Part shown: in pieces, positions 1-7,144 of the stretch
How positions within the stretch are numbered: position 1 is the first letter of the stretch
How the letters are laid out: each line of letters opens with the position of its first letter
Origin: Thermus_A sp040290245
GTDB lineage: Bacteria; Deinococcota; Deinococci; Deinococcales; Thermaceae
Assembly (NCBI RefSeq): GCF_040290245.1
Contig: NZ_PSMQ01000055.1
Span: 1 to 10,794 of the forward strand
Direction: 5' to 3'
Length of the DNA: 10,794 nucleotides
Notes under the pieces: generated by a model
Told to the model about the DNA's origin: nothing
Databases searched by the model: none
Seen by the model: the letters and a program-made list of their open reading frames with translations, nothing else
Translations under genes and position numbers: made by a program

Positions 1-754
1 CGGCCGTCCCTCCTAACCGGATAAACCCCCGGCCGTACCGGTGCCCGGTGAGGCGGTCGATCTCCCCTTGAAGAAGGGCCCGCACCCGGCCCACCTCCGT
101 GGCCGCATGGGCGTACCCGATGTCCGTGAAAAGACCCGCAAGGTGGCCGAGATGCCCGAAGGCGCGTTCCATCTCCAAAAGGGCAAGCCGCAGGCGCTCC
201 GCCTCCTCAGGCGCCTCGAGGCCCAGCGCCTTCTCCACCGCCCGGGTGAAGGCTAGGGCATGGGCTACGGGCTCGCTGCTTACCCGTTCAGCCAGGAGGA
301 GGCCGGCCCCCACCTGTTTCCCGGGAAAGAGGCCCAAAAGCCCCCGGTGCTGGTACGCCAGCCGGATCTCCAGGTGGAAGATTCGCTCGCCCAGGACGCT
401 GAAGCGGAAGTGGCCCGGCTCGATGATCCCCGCATGGACCGGGCCCACGGGGACCTCGTGCATCCCCTCGAGGCGGTCAAAGGGGTAGGGGCGGTCGTGC
501 CGCCTCAGGGGTCTGAGGGCGGGGTGCCCCTCGGGCTCGAGGCCCAGCTCAAAGAGCTCCCGTTCGAACCAGTCCAGGCTGGGGAACTCCCGGGCCAGAC
601 TTCTAAACCGCCCCCCTAGAGGCCCAGCGGACACCGGAAGGGCGTACTCCGCCATCTGGCGGTCCTGGCCCTCCACCACGAACCGGATCTGCCCCCTATC
701 GTAAAAGACCGCCACCGGACGGCCCTCCCTCAGCGCCGCCTTTAAAGCCTCCAA
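1..754 (-). CDS. hyfG: Hydrogenase-4 component G-like large subunit (NuoC-NuoD-like), Ehr type, 3' end outside window
   Basis: This is the NuoCD/HycE-like large subunit of the membrane complex encoded upstream; 251 residues are visible and the C-terminus lies beyond the left edge. Residues 1-80 look like the NuoC-like domain. From about residue 95 the NuoD/hydrogenase large-subunit domain begins (HEVPVGPVHAGIIEPGHFRF, then an LEIRLAYQHRG segment). True group 4 [NiFe] hydrogenases carry a first CxxC pair after this segment. Here residues 156-165 read ERVSSEPVAH, and the visible part has no cysteine at all, so the first half of the nickel-iron ligand set is missing. The second CxxC region lies outside the window. 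The TTG start at 754 is chosen because GGAGGT sits six bases upstream and the frame is open from there; it overlaps the end of hyfF by 13 bases. The family is clear. The hydrogenase name is family-based and probably misleading as to activity. Confidence 0.85.
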   Translation of the reverse strand, partial: MEALKAALREGRPVAVFYDRGQIRFVVEGQDRQMAEYALPVSAGPLGGRFRSLAREFPSLDWFERELFELGLEPEGHPALRPLRRHDRPYPFDRLEGMHEVPVGPVHAGIIEPGHFRFSVLGERIFHLEIRLAYQHRGLLGLFPGKQVGAGLLLAERVSSEPVAHALAFTRAVEKALGLEAPEEAERLRLALLEMERAFGHLGHLAGLFTDIGYAHAATEVGRVRALLQGEIDRLTGHRYGRGFIRLGGTA

Positions 755-2115
755 AGCGCCACCTCCAGGGTTTTAAACCCCTCCACCGGGGGGAAGACCC
801 CCAAAAGGAGGGCCAGAAGGAGGAGAAAGAAGACCACCCCCAGGGGAAAGGGCAGAGGGGAAACCCCCGCCTGTTCCCCTGACGGGAAAGCGTCCCGGCT
901 TGGCCCGAACCCCATTTGGGCAAGGGCGGGAAGAATTCCCGCAAAGGCCAGGGCTATGCCCAGAAGGTAGAGGGCGGCTAGCCCCGGGGGCGCGAGCTGG
1001 ACCGCCTGGAGCTCGGCGAAGAAGAGGCCAAAGGGAGGAAGCCCGCCCAGGGCCAGGAGGGCCAGGACCCAGGCGAAGCCCAGGGCGGGCCAAGCCCGCA
1101 CCAAGCCCCCCACCTCCCGGATCCTGGGCGTGTGGAATCGGGCCAAAAGGGCACTGGCCCCCAGGAAGGCCGCGCTCTTGGCCAGGGAATGGGCAAGGAG
1201 GTGGAAAAGGGCGAGCCAGGGTGCTCCTAGCCCCAGGGCGAAGACCGCCAGGCCCATGTGCTCCATGCTGGAGTAGGCGAGGAGCCTTTTGTACTCCTCC
1301 TGGCGGAAGAGGAAGAGGGCCGAGGCCAGAAGGGTGGCCAGGCCGAAGGCCAGGAAGAAGCCTCGAGCGAAGGTCCCTAGGCCAGCCGCCTCCATCAGAG
1401 CGGCGTAGCGCAAAAGGGCGTAGAAGGCCACGTTCAAAAGGGTCCCGGAAAGGAGGGTGGAAGCAGGGCCGGGGGCCTCGGCGTGGGCGTCGGGGAGCCA
1501 GGCCTGCATGGGGAAAAGGCCCACCTTGGTTCCGAAGCCGATGAGGAGGAGGGCAAAGGCCAGCCTTAGCTCCTCCGGCTTAAGCTGGGCAGCCAGACGC
1601 TTGGCCTCGAGCCAGTCCAAGGTCTTTCCCTCCAGGAGGGCGTAGACCAGGATAACCCCCAGAAGCCCCAGGGCGATGCCCACGCTTCCCAAGAGGAGGT
1701 ACTTCCAGGTGGCCTCCAGGGCCTGCCCTCCTCCCTTGTGATAGACCAGAAGGGCTGAGGCCAGGGTGCTGCCCTCCACGAATATCCATAGAAAACCCAG
1801 GTTATACGAGAGGTAGGCCCCGTGAAGAGCGAAGAGAAAAAGGCTTCCGGCAGCGAAGAACCGCCAGGCCTCCCCATGGTGGGCGCGGAAGTAGGCGGGG
1901 GCGAAAAGGGCGGTCAGGGTGTAGAGGAGGTCGGTAAGGGCCAGGAAGAAGGCCCCCACCTCGTCCATTCGGAGGGGCCCTGAGGCCTGGTGAAGGCCCA
2001 GGGGAAGGAGGGCCAGGGACAGGAGGGGGGAGGCCACGGAGAGGATCCCCAGAAGCCCTTGCCGCCCTATGGCAAGGAAAGGCAGAAGAGGAAGGAAAAG
2101 GATCGCGTACAGCAT
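742..2115 (-). CDS. hyfF: Hydrogenase-4 component F-like antiporter-type membrane subunit
   Basis: This is a 457-residue integral membrane protein of the NuoL/NuoN/Mrp antiporter family (proton_antipo_M type), thought to translocate ions in complex I-like complexes. It is almost entirely hydrophobic helices. Family hallmarks include E114 in FVEGSTLAS, K197 in GFGTKVGLFP followed by AWLPDAHAEAPGPAS, SSMEHMG near residue 282, and the HLLAHSLAKSAAF segment (305-317) with H309 and K313. The acidic and lysine residues needed for proton conduction in this family therefore appear intact. At 457 residues it is somewhat shorter than E. coli HyfF as I recall it (about 526). The frame stays open far upstream, but that extension reads as the antisense-like shadow of hyfE and hyfC. 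The ATG at 2115 follows the hyfE stop by two bases, with an AAGGGGTG site ahead of it. Confidence 0.88.
   Translation of the reverse strand: MLYAILFLPLLPFLAIGRQGLLGILSVASPLLSLALLPLGLHQASGPLRMDEVGAFFLALTDLLYTLTALFAPAYFRAHHGEAWRFFAAGSLFLFALHGAYLSYNLGFLWIFVEGSTLASALLVYHKGGGQALEATWKYLLLGSVGIALGLLGVILVYALLEGKTLDWLEAKRLAAQLKPEELRLAFALLLIGFGTKVGLFPMQAWLPDAHAEAPGPASTLLSGTLLNVAFYALLRYAALMEAAGLGTFARGFFLAFGLATLLASALFLFRQEEYKRLLAYSSMEHMGLAVFALGLGAPWLALFHLLAHSLAKSAAFLGASALLARFHTPRIREVGGLVRAWPALGFAWVLALLALGGLPPFGLFFAELQAVQLAPPGLAALYLLGIALAFAGILPALAQMGFGPSRDAFPSGEQAGVSPLPFPLGVVFFLLLLALLLGVFPPVEGFKTLEVALWRL
761..766 (-). promoter_or_regulatory. Ribosome binding site for hyfG
   Basis: The minus strand reads GGAGGT with six bases before a TTG codon at 754. 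No ATG or GTG near this point has a comparable Shine-Dalgarno site, so this site decides the unusual TTG start. It lies inside the last codons of hyfF, which fits translational coupling. Confidence 0.65.
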
Positions 2116-2117
2116 CG

Positions 2118-2753
2118 TCACCCCTTGAGCGATCGGATCCGGGCCGTGTCCACATGGCCGAAGGTCTCCTTGATGCGGAAGATCAGGAGGCCGGACAGGA
2201 AGACGGCGGCAAAGGCGTCCAAGGCCACCCCCAGCTCCACGAAGAGGGGCAGGCCGTGGCTTTCCGCCAGGGCAAGGATGAATACCCCGTTCTCCAGGCC
2301 TAAGAACCCCATCACCTGGCTTATGGCCTTCTTTCGGCTCACCATGGAAAGCATCCCCAGGAGGATGAGGGAAAGCCCCACCGGCACGGCCTCGGGCAGG
2401 ATGGCCCCCGGGATGACGAACCGCCTGCCCAGCTGGAAGGCCAGGGCCACCAGGCCTCCTCCCGCCATGAGGGAAAGGGTGACGGAAAGGTAGGACTCCA
2501 CCTCGTGGCTGATCTCCAACCGGTCCAGAAGCCAGAAGAGGTACCAGGGGATGAGGAGGCCCTTCACCAGAAGAAGGACCGCTCCAGCCAGGATGAAGTG
2601 GGCCTCCCCCTGGGCCAGGTCGAAGGCCAGAAGACCCAGAAGCAGGTTCTGAAGGGCATAAAAGCGGATGATGGCCCCTAGGCTCCTCCGGCCCGCCATC
2701 AGGAACCCCAGGGCCAGGATGCCCCAGACCAGGCTCTTCACCGTTACTTCCAC
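2118..2753 (-). CDS. hyfE: Hydrogenase-4 component E-like membrane subunit (NuoK-like)
   Basis: This 211-residue protein is near the length of E. coli HyfE (about 216, from memory) and consists mostly of membrane helices. The HyfE signature QVMGFLGLENGVFILA is at about 145-160 and ELGVALDAFAAVFL at about 173-186, the latter resembling the NuoK region of complex I. It forms part of the membrane arm of the Ehr/Hyf complex. The start is taken as GTG at 2753, which overlaps the end of hyfC by 10 bases and follows a GGGGGTGG site. A second in-frame GTG lies four codons on and cannot be excluded. No HyfD-like gene separates it from hyfC, unlike the E. coli hyf operon. Confidence 0.85.
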   Translation of the reverse strand: MEVTVKSLVWGILALGFLMAGRRSLGAIIRFYALQNLLLGLLAFDLAQGEAHFILAGAVLLLVKGLLIPWYLFWLLDRLEISHEVESYLSVTLSLMAGGGLVALAFQLGRRFVIPGAILPEAVPVGLSLILLGMLSMVSRKKAISQVMGFLGLENGVFILALAESHGLPLFVELGVALDAFAAVFLSGLLIFRIKETFGHVDTARIRSLKG

Positions 2754-3595
2754 AGCACCACCCCCAGAAGGGCCAGAAGACCCGCCAGGGTTCCGTACGA
2801 GAGAAGGTCGGGAAGCCGAAGATACCTGAGCCTGACCCCGAAGGTCTCCAGGAAGCCCAGGCCCAAAAGGCCGGCCACGGCCGTGAGGAGAAGGTTGGCT
2901 GGCCGGCTAAAGGGGAGGAGAAGGGCGATGAGGCCCAGGTAGACCAGGAGCTTGACGCAGGAGGCGAGCTCGTAAAGGAGGAGGGGTGGGCCGGAGTGGT
3001 CCAGGAGCTGGGCCTCATGGACCATGGTGAGCTCGAGGTGGGTGGTGGGGTCGTCTATGGGCATGCGGGCGTTTTCCGCCAAGAGCCCTAAGACCAGGGC
3101 CACCAGGGCGAAGGCGTAGACCAGGGCGTTTTCCAAGGATAGGGGTTGGACCTCCGCCAGGCTCGAGCCCCCGGAGGCCAGAACCGCCGCGCCAAGCCCC
3201 ATCAGGGTGCCCGGCTCCGCCAGGACGGCCACCAGGCTTTCCCGGTAGGCCCCCTGGCCGCCGAAGGCGCTCCCTGGGTCTAAGGCGGCCAGGATCTGGA
3301 AGAACCGGCCCAGGCCCAAGAGGCCCAGGAGGACCAGGAAGTCCCCCGGAAAGGACCAGGTGGGCAGGATGGGCAAAAGAAAGAGCGCCCCCATGGCTCC
3401 AAGCAGGGCGGCCACGGGGCCTAAGAGGAAAACGGGGCTTGCGCTTACCGGCTGGACCCAGACCTTGGGCCAGAGCCGCAGGAGGGCGGCGTACTCCTGC
3501 CAGGGGGGCGGTCCTTGGCGGCGGGTAAGCCTAGCCTTTAACCACTTCAGGCTCCCCGTGAAGAGCGGGGCGAGGAGGAGCAAAAACACGCTCAT
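2744..3595 (-). CDS. hyfC: Hydrogenase-4 component C-like membrane subunit (NuoH/HycD family)
   Basis: This 283-residue protein belongs to the NuoH/HycD/HyfC family, the subunit that anchors the soluble arm and lines the path between the catalytic module and the membrane arm. Loop motifs typical of the hydrogenase branch are present: AENARMPIDDPTTHLELTM at about 173-191, then VHEAQLLDHSGP to about residue 203. The acidic and histidine residues of this loop are all retained. About eight hydrophobic segments can be seen. The ATG at 3595 is used because it overlaps the hyfB stop in an ATGA arrangement (3592-3595). The frame is open well upstream, but that part is the shadow of hyfB. Confidence 0.88.
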   Translation of the reverse strand: MSVFLLLLAPLFTGSLKWLKARLTRRQGPPPWQEYAALLRLWPKVWVQPVSASPVFLLGPVAALLGAMGALFLLPILPTWSFPGDFLVLLGLLGLGRFFQILAALDPGSAFGGQGAYRESLVAVLAEPGTLMGLGAAVLASGGSSLAEVQPLSLENALVYAFALVALVLGLLAENARMPIDDPTTHLELTMVHEAQLLDHSGPPLLLYELASCVKLLVYLGLIALLLPFSRPANLLLTAVAGLLGLGFLETFGVRLRYLRLPDLLSYGTLAGLLALLGVVLWK

Positions 3596-5288
3596 CGGAG
3601 CACCACCCCCAGGACGATAACCAGGGCCAGGAACTGGAGGAGGAGGTAAAGGTGAAGGCTTCCCGACTGCAGGGCCTGGGCACCCCTCGAGGCCGCCTCG
3701 TAAAGCCGCACGGGAAGCCGGTACGCCCAAAGGAGGGGTTCCCGGATCCGGGGCCAGCCCCTTCCCGTGTCCAGGCCCAGGAAGGGGAAGAGGCGGAGGA
3801 GCTCTGCGCTGAACCCCAGGGGGCTGACCTGCATCCTGGGAGTGAGGGGCTGGAAGCCACAGTCCCAGAGGCTGTAGGTCCGGTGGGGCCGCAGACGGAG
3901 CCAGGCTGCCCCCCCCAGGCCGAGGAAGGGGAGAAGAAGGAGGCCCCAAAGGGGAGAAAGGGGGGCCTGGTAGGGAAGGAGGATCAGGCCAGGGGCCAGG
4001 CTCAGAAGGAGAAGGAAGAGGGCCAAAAGCCCGGCTCCGGCCAGGAGCCCCCTGTCCTCGATCTGCTCCCTTCGGGAAGGATCTGCCTGTTTCCCAGGCG
4101 GGAAAGCACCGCCGTGGCTTTCCGCCGCGCGGGGTAGGCCCAGAAAGGCCATCCCGCGGGGGCAAGGGCGGCGAGGAGCCCCACCGCCCCCACCCCGAGA
4201 ACCGCCAGCTGCCCTTTCTGGCCCAGGAGGCCCTGGGCCAGGTACCACTCCGCGAAGAATCCGGGGAAGGGGGGCAGGCCAGCGGCCACGACCACCCCGA
4301 GGAGGACGAGGGCTGAAAGGCGGGGCATCTGCCGGAAAAGCCCACCCAGGCGGCTCAGGCTCCGGCTGGGCAGGCTGCCCGCGGCCAGGAAAAGGAGGCC
4401 CTTGAAGAGGGCGTGGACCAGCTGGTGTAGGAAAAAGGCGTAGAGGAAAAAGGGTGTTCCCCAGAGAAAGTAGCCTCCCAGAGCCGCAAGGAGGAGGTTG
4501 AGGTTCTCCACGCTGGAATAGGCTAAAACCCCCTTGAAGTCGTCCTCGGCGAGGCCTCGAGCCAGGGCGTAGACCGCCCCCAAAAGGCCCAGGGCCAGAA
4601 GGGTGTATCCTGCCCATCCCGGCGGGGGGCCGAACCAAACGGCGCTCTGGTAAAGCCCATAAAGGCCCAGTTTGGTCATCGCCCCGGAGAGGAGGGCCGA
4701 GACCGGGCTTATGGCCACGGGATGGGCGCGGACGAGCCAGGGGTGGAGGGGGAAGAGGGCGGCCTTTGTTCCAAAACCGAGGAGGAGAAGCCCCCAGAAG
4801 AGGTCCTTAGATAGGTGCGTCTGCCCTAGAAAGGCGAGGACCAGGGCAGCCCCAGAGAACCGGCTGGCGAGGAAAAGGCTTTGGCTTCCTCCTATGGCCT
4901 CCTTCCCCTCCAGGGCTACCAGGAGGTAGGCTAGGACCGACATCCCTTCCCACAGGAAAAGGAAGGAATACCCCGGGGGGGCAAGACTTACGCCAGCCAA
5001 GGTGGCTAGGAAGAGCGGAATAAGACGGGCATAAAAGGGAGTAGTGTTCCCAAGGTCCGCTGCCGCCTGACCGTGGTGGGTGAGGTAGGGAGGCAGGTAA
5101 AAGGCGAGGGCGAGGGTGAGGAGGCCCAGGAGGAGCTGGAATAGCCCCCCGGCTCCTCCCTGTCCCCAAAGGAGGGCCCCGCCCACCACCAGGCCTACCC
5201 CACCCAGGAACAGAAGGGGGCGGAGGAAGGGGAGGCCCAGGAGGGTGCTCAAAAGGAAGCTTCCTATGGCCAAGCTAGTTCCCGCCAT
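3592..5288 (-). CDS. hyfB: Hydrogenase-4 component B-like antiporter-type subunit, with a frame break at ~4160
   Basis: This is the NuoL-like HyfB/HycC subunit of the membrane arm, about 565 residues when the two reading frames are joined (E. coli HyfB is about 672, from memory). The first frame (5288 to ~4160) holds E114 in LWEGMSVLA, K175 in GFGTKAALFPLHPWLVRAHP and a HALFKGLLFLAAGSL segment. The frame then changes. The rest (from GMAFLGLPRAAESHGG) continues one base out of register and carries the HyfB C-terminal signature WDCGFQPLTPRMQ and a last membrane helix ending at 3592. The break lies at a run of five G on the plus strand (4158-4162); one extra base there restores a single frame. 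A sequencing or assembly undercall is the simplest reading. The ATG at 5288 has GGAGGA five bases upstream and overlaps the end of arsR by 14 bases. Confidence 0.82.
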
Positions 5289-5613
5289 GCGGTTCCTCCA
5301 TCAGCGCCGCTAAAAGGGCCTGGTTCTCCCTGAGCTGGCGCTCAAAGATCCTCCGGCCGAGGTCCAGAAACTCATACACCCCGGGGTCCTTGGTACGGTA
5401 AAGGACTGTATTGCCCTCCCGGCGGGCCTCGAGTAGGCCCTTCTGCCTCAGCAAGCCCAGCTGTTGGGAGAGGGTGGGCTGTTCGACCTTCAGTTCCTGG
5501 ACGAGCTGGGAGACGGACTTCTCCCCCTCCCGTAGCGCATCCAGAATGGCCAGGCGCAAGGGATGGGCCAGGGCCTTGAAGAACTCTGCCTTGAAGCGGT
5601 GCAGGGAGGTCAT
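5275..5613 (-). CDS. ArsR-family transcriptional regulator without cysteines, first gene of the hyf/ehr operon
   Basis: This is a 112-residue winged-helix repressor of the ArsR/SmtB family. FFKALAHPLRLAILDAL (11-27) is the usual N-terminal helix. SVSQLVQELKVEQPTLSQQL (33-52) covers the helix-turn-helix with its recognition helix, and GLLEARREGNTVLYR (59-73) is the wing. It has no cysteine, so the ELCVCDL-type metal site and the thiol switches of some family members are absent. No obvious Asp/His pairs of an alpha-5 metal site are seen either. The signal it senses is therefore unknown. It overlaps hyfB by 14 bases and is the first gene of that operon, so self-regulation together with the Ehr complex is likely. 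AAAGGAG (5621-5627) lies seven bases before the ATG. An AT-rich inverted repeat just upstream is the candidate operator. Confidence 0.9.
   Translation of the reverse strand: MTSLHRFKAEFFKALAHPLRLAILDALREGEKSVSQLVQELKVEQPTLSQQLGLLRQKGLLEARREGNTVLYRTKDPGVYEFLDLGRRIFERQLRENQALLAALMEEPHGGN
5294..5299 (-). promoter_or_regulatory. Ribosome binding site for hyfB
   Basis: The minus strand reads GGAGGA five bases before the ATG at 5288. It lies inside the last codons of arsR and supports the overlapping start and coupled translation of arsR and hyfB. Confidence 0.6.
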
Positions 5614-5620
5614 GGGGATT

Positions 5621-5671
5621 CTCCTTTGAATTTTTTATATTCGAAACCCATCATATAAAAATGAATACAAC
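5621..5671 (-). promoter_or_regulatory. AT-rich promoter/operator region of the arsR-hyf operon with inverted repeat
   Basis: In a strongly G+C-rich window this stretch is an AT island. It contains a perfect nine-base inverted repeat, TTTTTATAT at 5632-5640 and ATATAAAAA at 5653-5661, with 12 bases between the arms. The arms sit about 20-50 bases before the arsR start, where ArsR-type repressors commonly bind. TATAAA-like -10 boxes occur in the repeat, but no convincing -35 box at standard spacing can be named. AAAGGAG at 5621-5627 is the arsR ribosome binding site. Operator function is inferred. Confidence 0.5.
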
Positions 5672-5692
5672 GAACCCCCCATCCCCGTCAAC

Positions 5693-5715
5693 CCCCACCT
5701 GGGACAGGGGTGGGG
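5693..5715 (-). terminator. Possible hairpin after the multicopper oxidase gene
   Basis: On the minus strand CCCCACC (5709-5715) can pair with GGTGGGG (5693-5699) around a nine-base loop. It lies 26 bases past the oxidase stop and before the arsR promoter, the right place for a terminator. No T-tract follows, so intrinsic termination is uncertain and the hairpin may be chance in G+C-rich sequence. Confidence 0.25.
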
Positions 5716-5740
5716 AGGCCGGCCCTGGGGGACGGCCCGC

Positions 5741-7097
5741 TCAGGTGACCTCGAGCACCCCCATCATCCCCCGGTCCTCGTGCTCCACGATGTGGCAGTG
5801 GAAGACCGTCTTCCCGGGAAAGCCCATAGCCACGGCCAGGCGCACCACCTCCCCGGCCCGGATGTTCACCGTGTCCTTCCAGGCGGAAAAGGGCTCGGCG
5901 CGACCGTTTCGGGCCAGGATCTGGAAGGGGTGGGTGTGGAGGTGGAAGGGGTGGTCCATATCCCCCTGGTTCTCCACCTCCCAGACCTCCACCCGGCCTC
6001 TTTGGGCCCTTAGATCCACCCGGGTAGGGTCAAACTTCCGCCTGTTGATGAAAAACTCCCCCGCCATCATGTTTTCGCTAAAGACCAGCCGCCGAACCGG
6101 ACCCGTGGGGGCCAGGGGCTTTAAGGCGGCCAGGGTCTTTGGAAGGGGAAGCCTGGGGAAGGGCTTGGCCACGAAGAGGGTCAGGAGGGGTTCCGTCCGG
6201 CTGGGGCCCGTGCCCATCATGTGCATCATCCCACCCATGTCCATCATCCCCATGGCCCCCCGGTCATAGGACAGGGCCAGAAGCCGGTACTCGCCCGGCC
6301 CCTTCAGCGCCACCAGGACCTCGGCCCGCTCCGCGGGGGCGAGGAGGAGCTCCTGGAGCTCCACCGGCCTGGCCAGGAACCCCCCGTCCGTGGCGATCTG
6401 GACCAGGGTATGCCCCTCCAGGGCAAGGCGGTAGAACCGGGCGTTGGAGGCGTTCAGAAGCCTTAGGCGAAGCAGGCCCTTGCCCGGGCGCAAGGTGGGC
6501 CGTAAGGCCCCGTTCACCAGGACGAGGCTCCCCTCCTTGCCGTTCATCCAGTCCATGGGGGTATGGGGCGCCACCCGGCCGGACACCACTTCCAGATCCT
6601 TGAGCACGAGAAGGTGCTCCTCCGCGGCCTTGAGCTCGGGCAGGGCGTCCAGGGGGCCTTCCACCACGGTCGCCCCCGCAAGCCCGCGGAAGAGCTGGGC
6701 CGCCACCTTGCCGTGCACATGGGGGTGGTACCAGTAGGTGCCCGCCACCCCACGGGGGATGGTGAACTCGTAGACGTGCTCCTCCCCAGGCGGGATCTCC
6801 AGGAAGGGGTTGTCCACCTGGGGGGGGATGGGCAGGCCGTGGAAGTGGAGGCCGGACCGTCTCTCCTTCCCTCAGGCGCAAGGTGGGGCCCGGAAGACCC
6901 CCATAGGTCCAAAGCTCCGCGGTCTGGCCCCCCACCTGGATGGGCTTGGCCACGGCCTCGAGGCGGGCTTCCACCCTGCCTTGCGCGCGCTTGACAGGGA
7001 GGAGGGGGGGCTCGGGGAAAGAACCCTGGGCCCGGGCCCAAAGCGCCTGGGTCGGAAGGAGCGCCAAGCCTGTCTTGAGGAAGGTTCTCCGATTCAT
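5741..7097 (-). CDS. Multicopper oxidase (laccase/CueO type), Tat-exported, frame broken by a probable ~35-base deletion
   Basis: This is a periplasmic copper oxidase; relatives oxidise cuprous copper and phenols and reduce oxygen to water. The N-terminus MNRRTFLKTGLALLP is a twin-arginine signal, with likely cleavage near ARA-QG. Copper motifs are read from four places: LHFHG (6836-6850), WYHPHVHG (~6710-6733), HPFHLHTH (~5930-5955) and HCHIVEHEDRGM (~5762-5797), so all ten type 1/2/3 histidines/cysteine can be placed. A Met-rich stretch, MGMMDMGGMMHMMG, at about 6215-6260 resembles the CueO/laccase substrate region. The first ~83 residues (to GETVR, ~6854) are in one frame and LHFHG onward in another. 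Relatives have about 12 residues between these points; only one base is left here, implying about 35 bases missing. No good Shine-Dalgarno precedes the ATG at 7097, but the Tat motif fixes the start. It lies 47 bases after the ATPase gene, probably as one copper operon. Confidence 0.85.
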
Positions 7098-7144
7098 CTC
7101 GAGACCAAGGTAAGGGCGCTTTGTTAAGCTTGTATAAACCGCCC

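Noticed and set aside
900..1544. 214-residue plus-strand open frame inside hyfF
   Set aside because: It reads as Gly/Pro/Arg-rich low complexity and lies antisense to clear HyfF motifs, so it is a shadow of a G+C-rich gene.
2116..3018. Long N-terminal extension of the hyfF frame (300 residues)
   Set aside because: The extension is a third-frame shadow of hyfE and hyfC. HyfF homology begins at the ATG at 2115.
3652..4137. 161-residue plus-strand open frame
   Set aside because: It is antisense to the hyfB C-terminal part with its DCGFQPLTPRMQ signature, and has no recognisable domain.
3596..4345. Upstream extension of the hyfC frame
   Set aside because: It is low-complexity Pro/Gly/Ser sequence over hyfB. 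HyfC starts at 3595 by the ATGA overlap.
7098..7144. Separate promoter for the multicopper oxidase in the AT-richer spacer
   Set aside because: TTTATAC-like sequence is present, but no -35 box or ribosome binding site supports it. Cotranscription with the ATPase is simpler.
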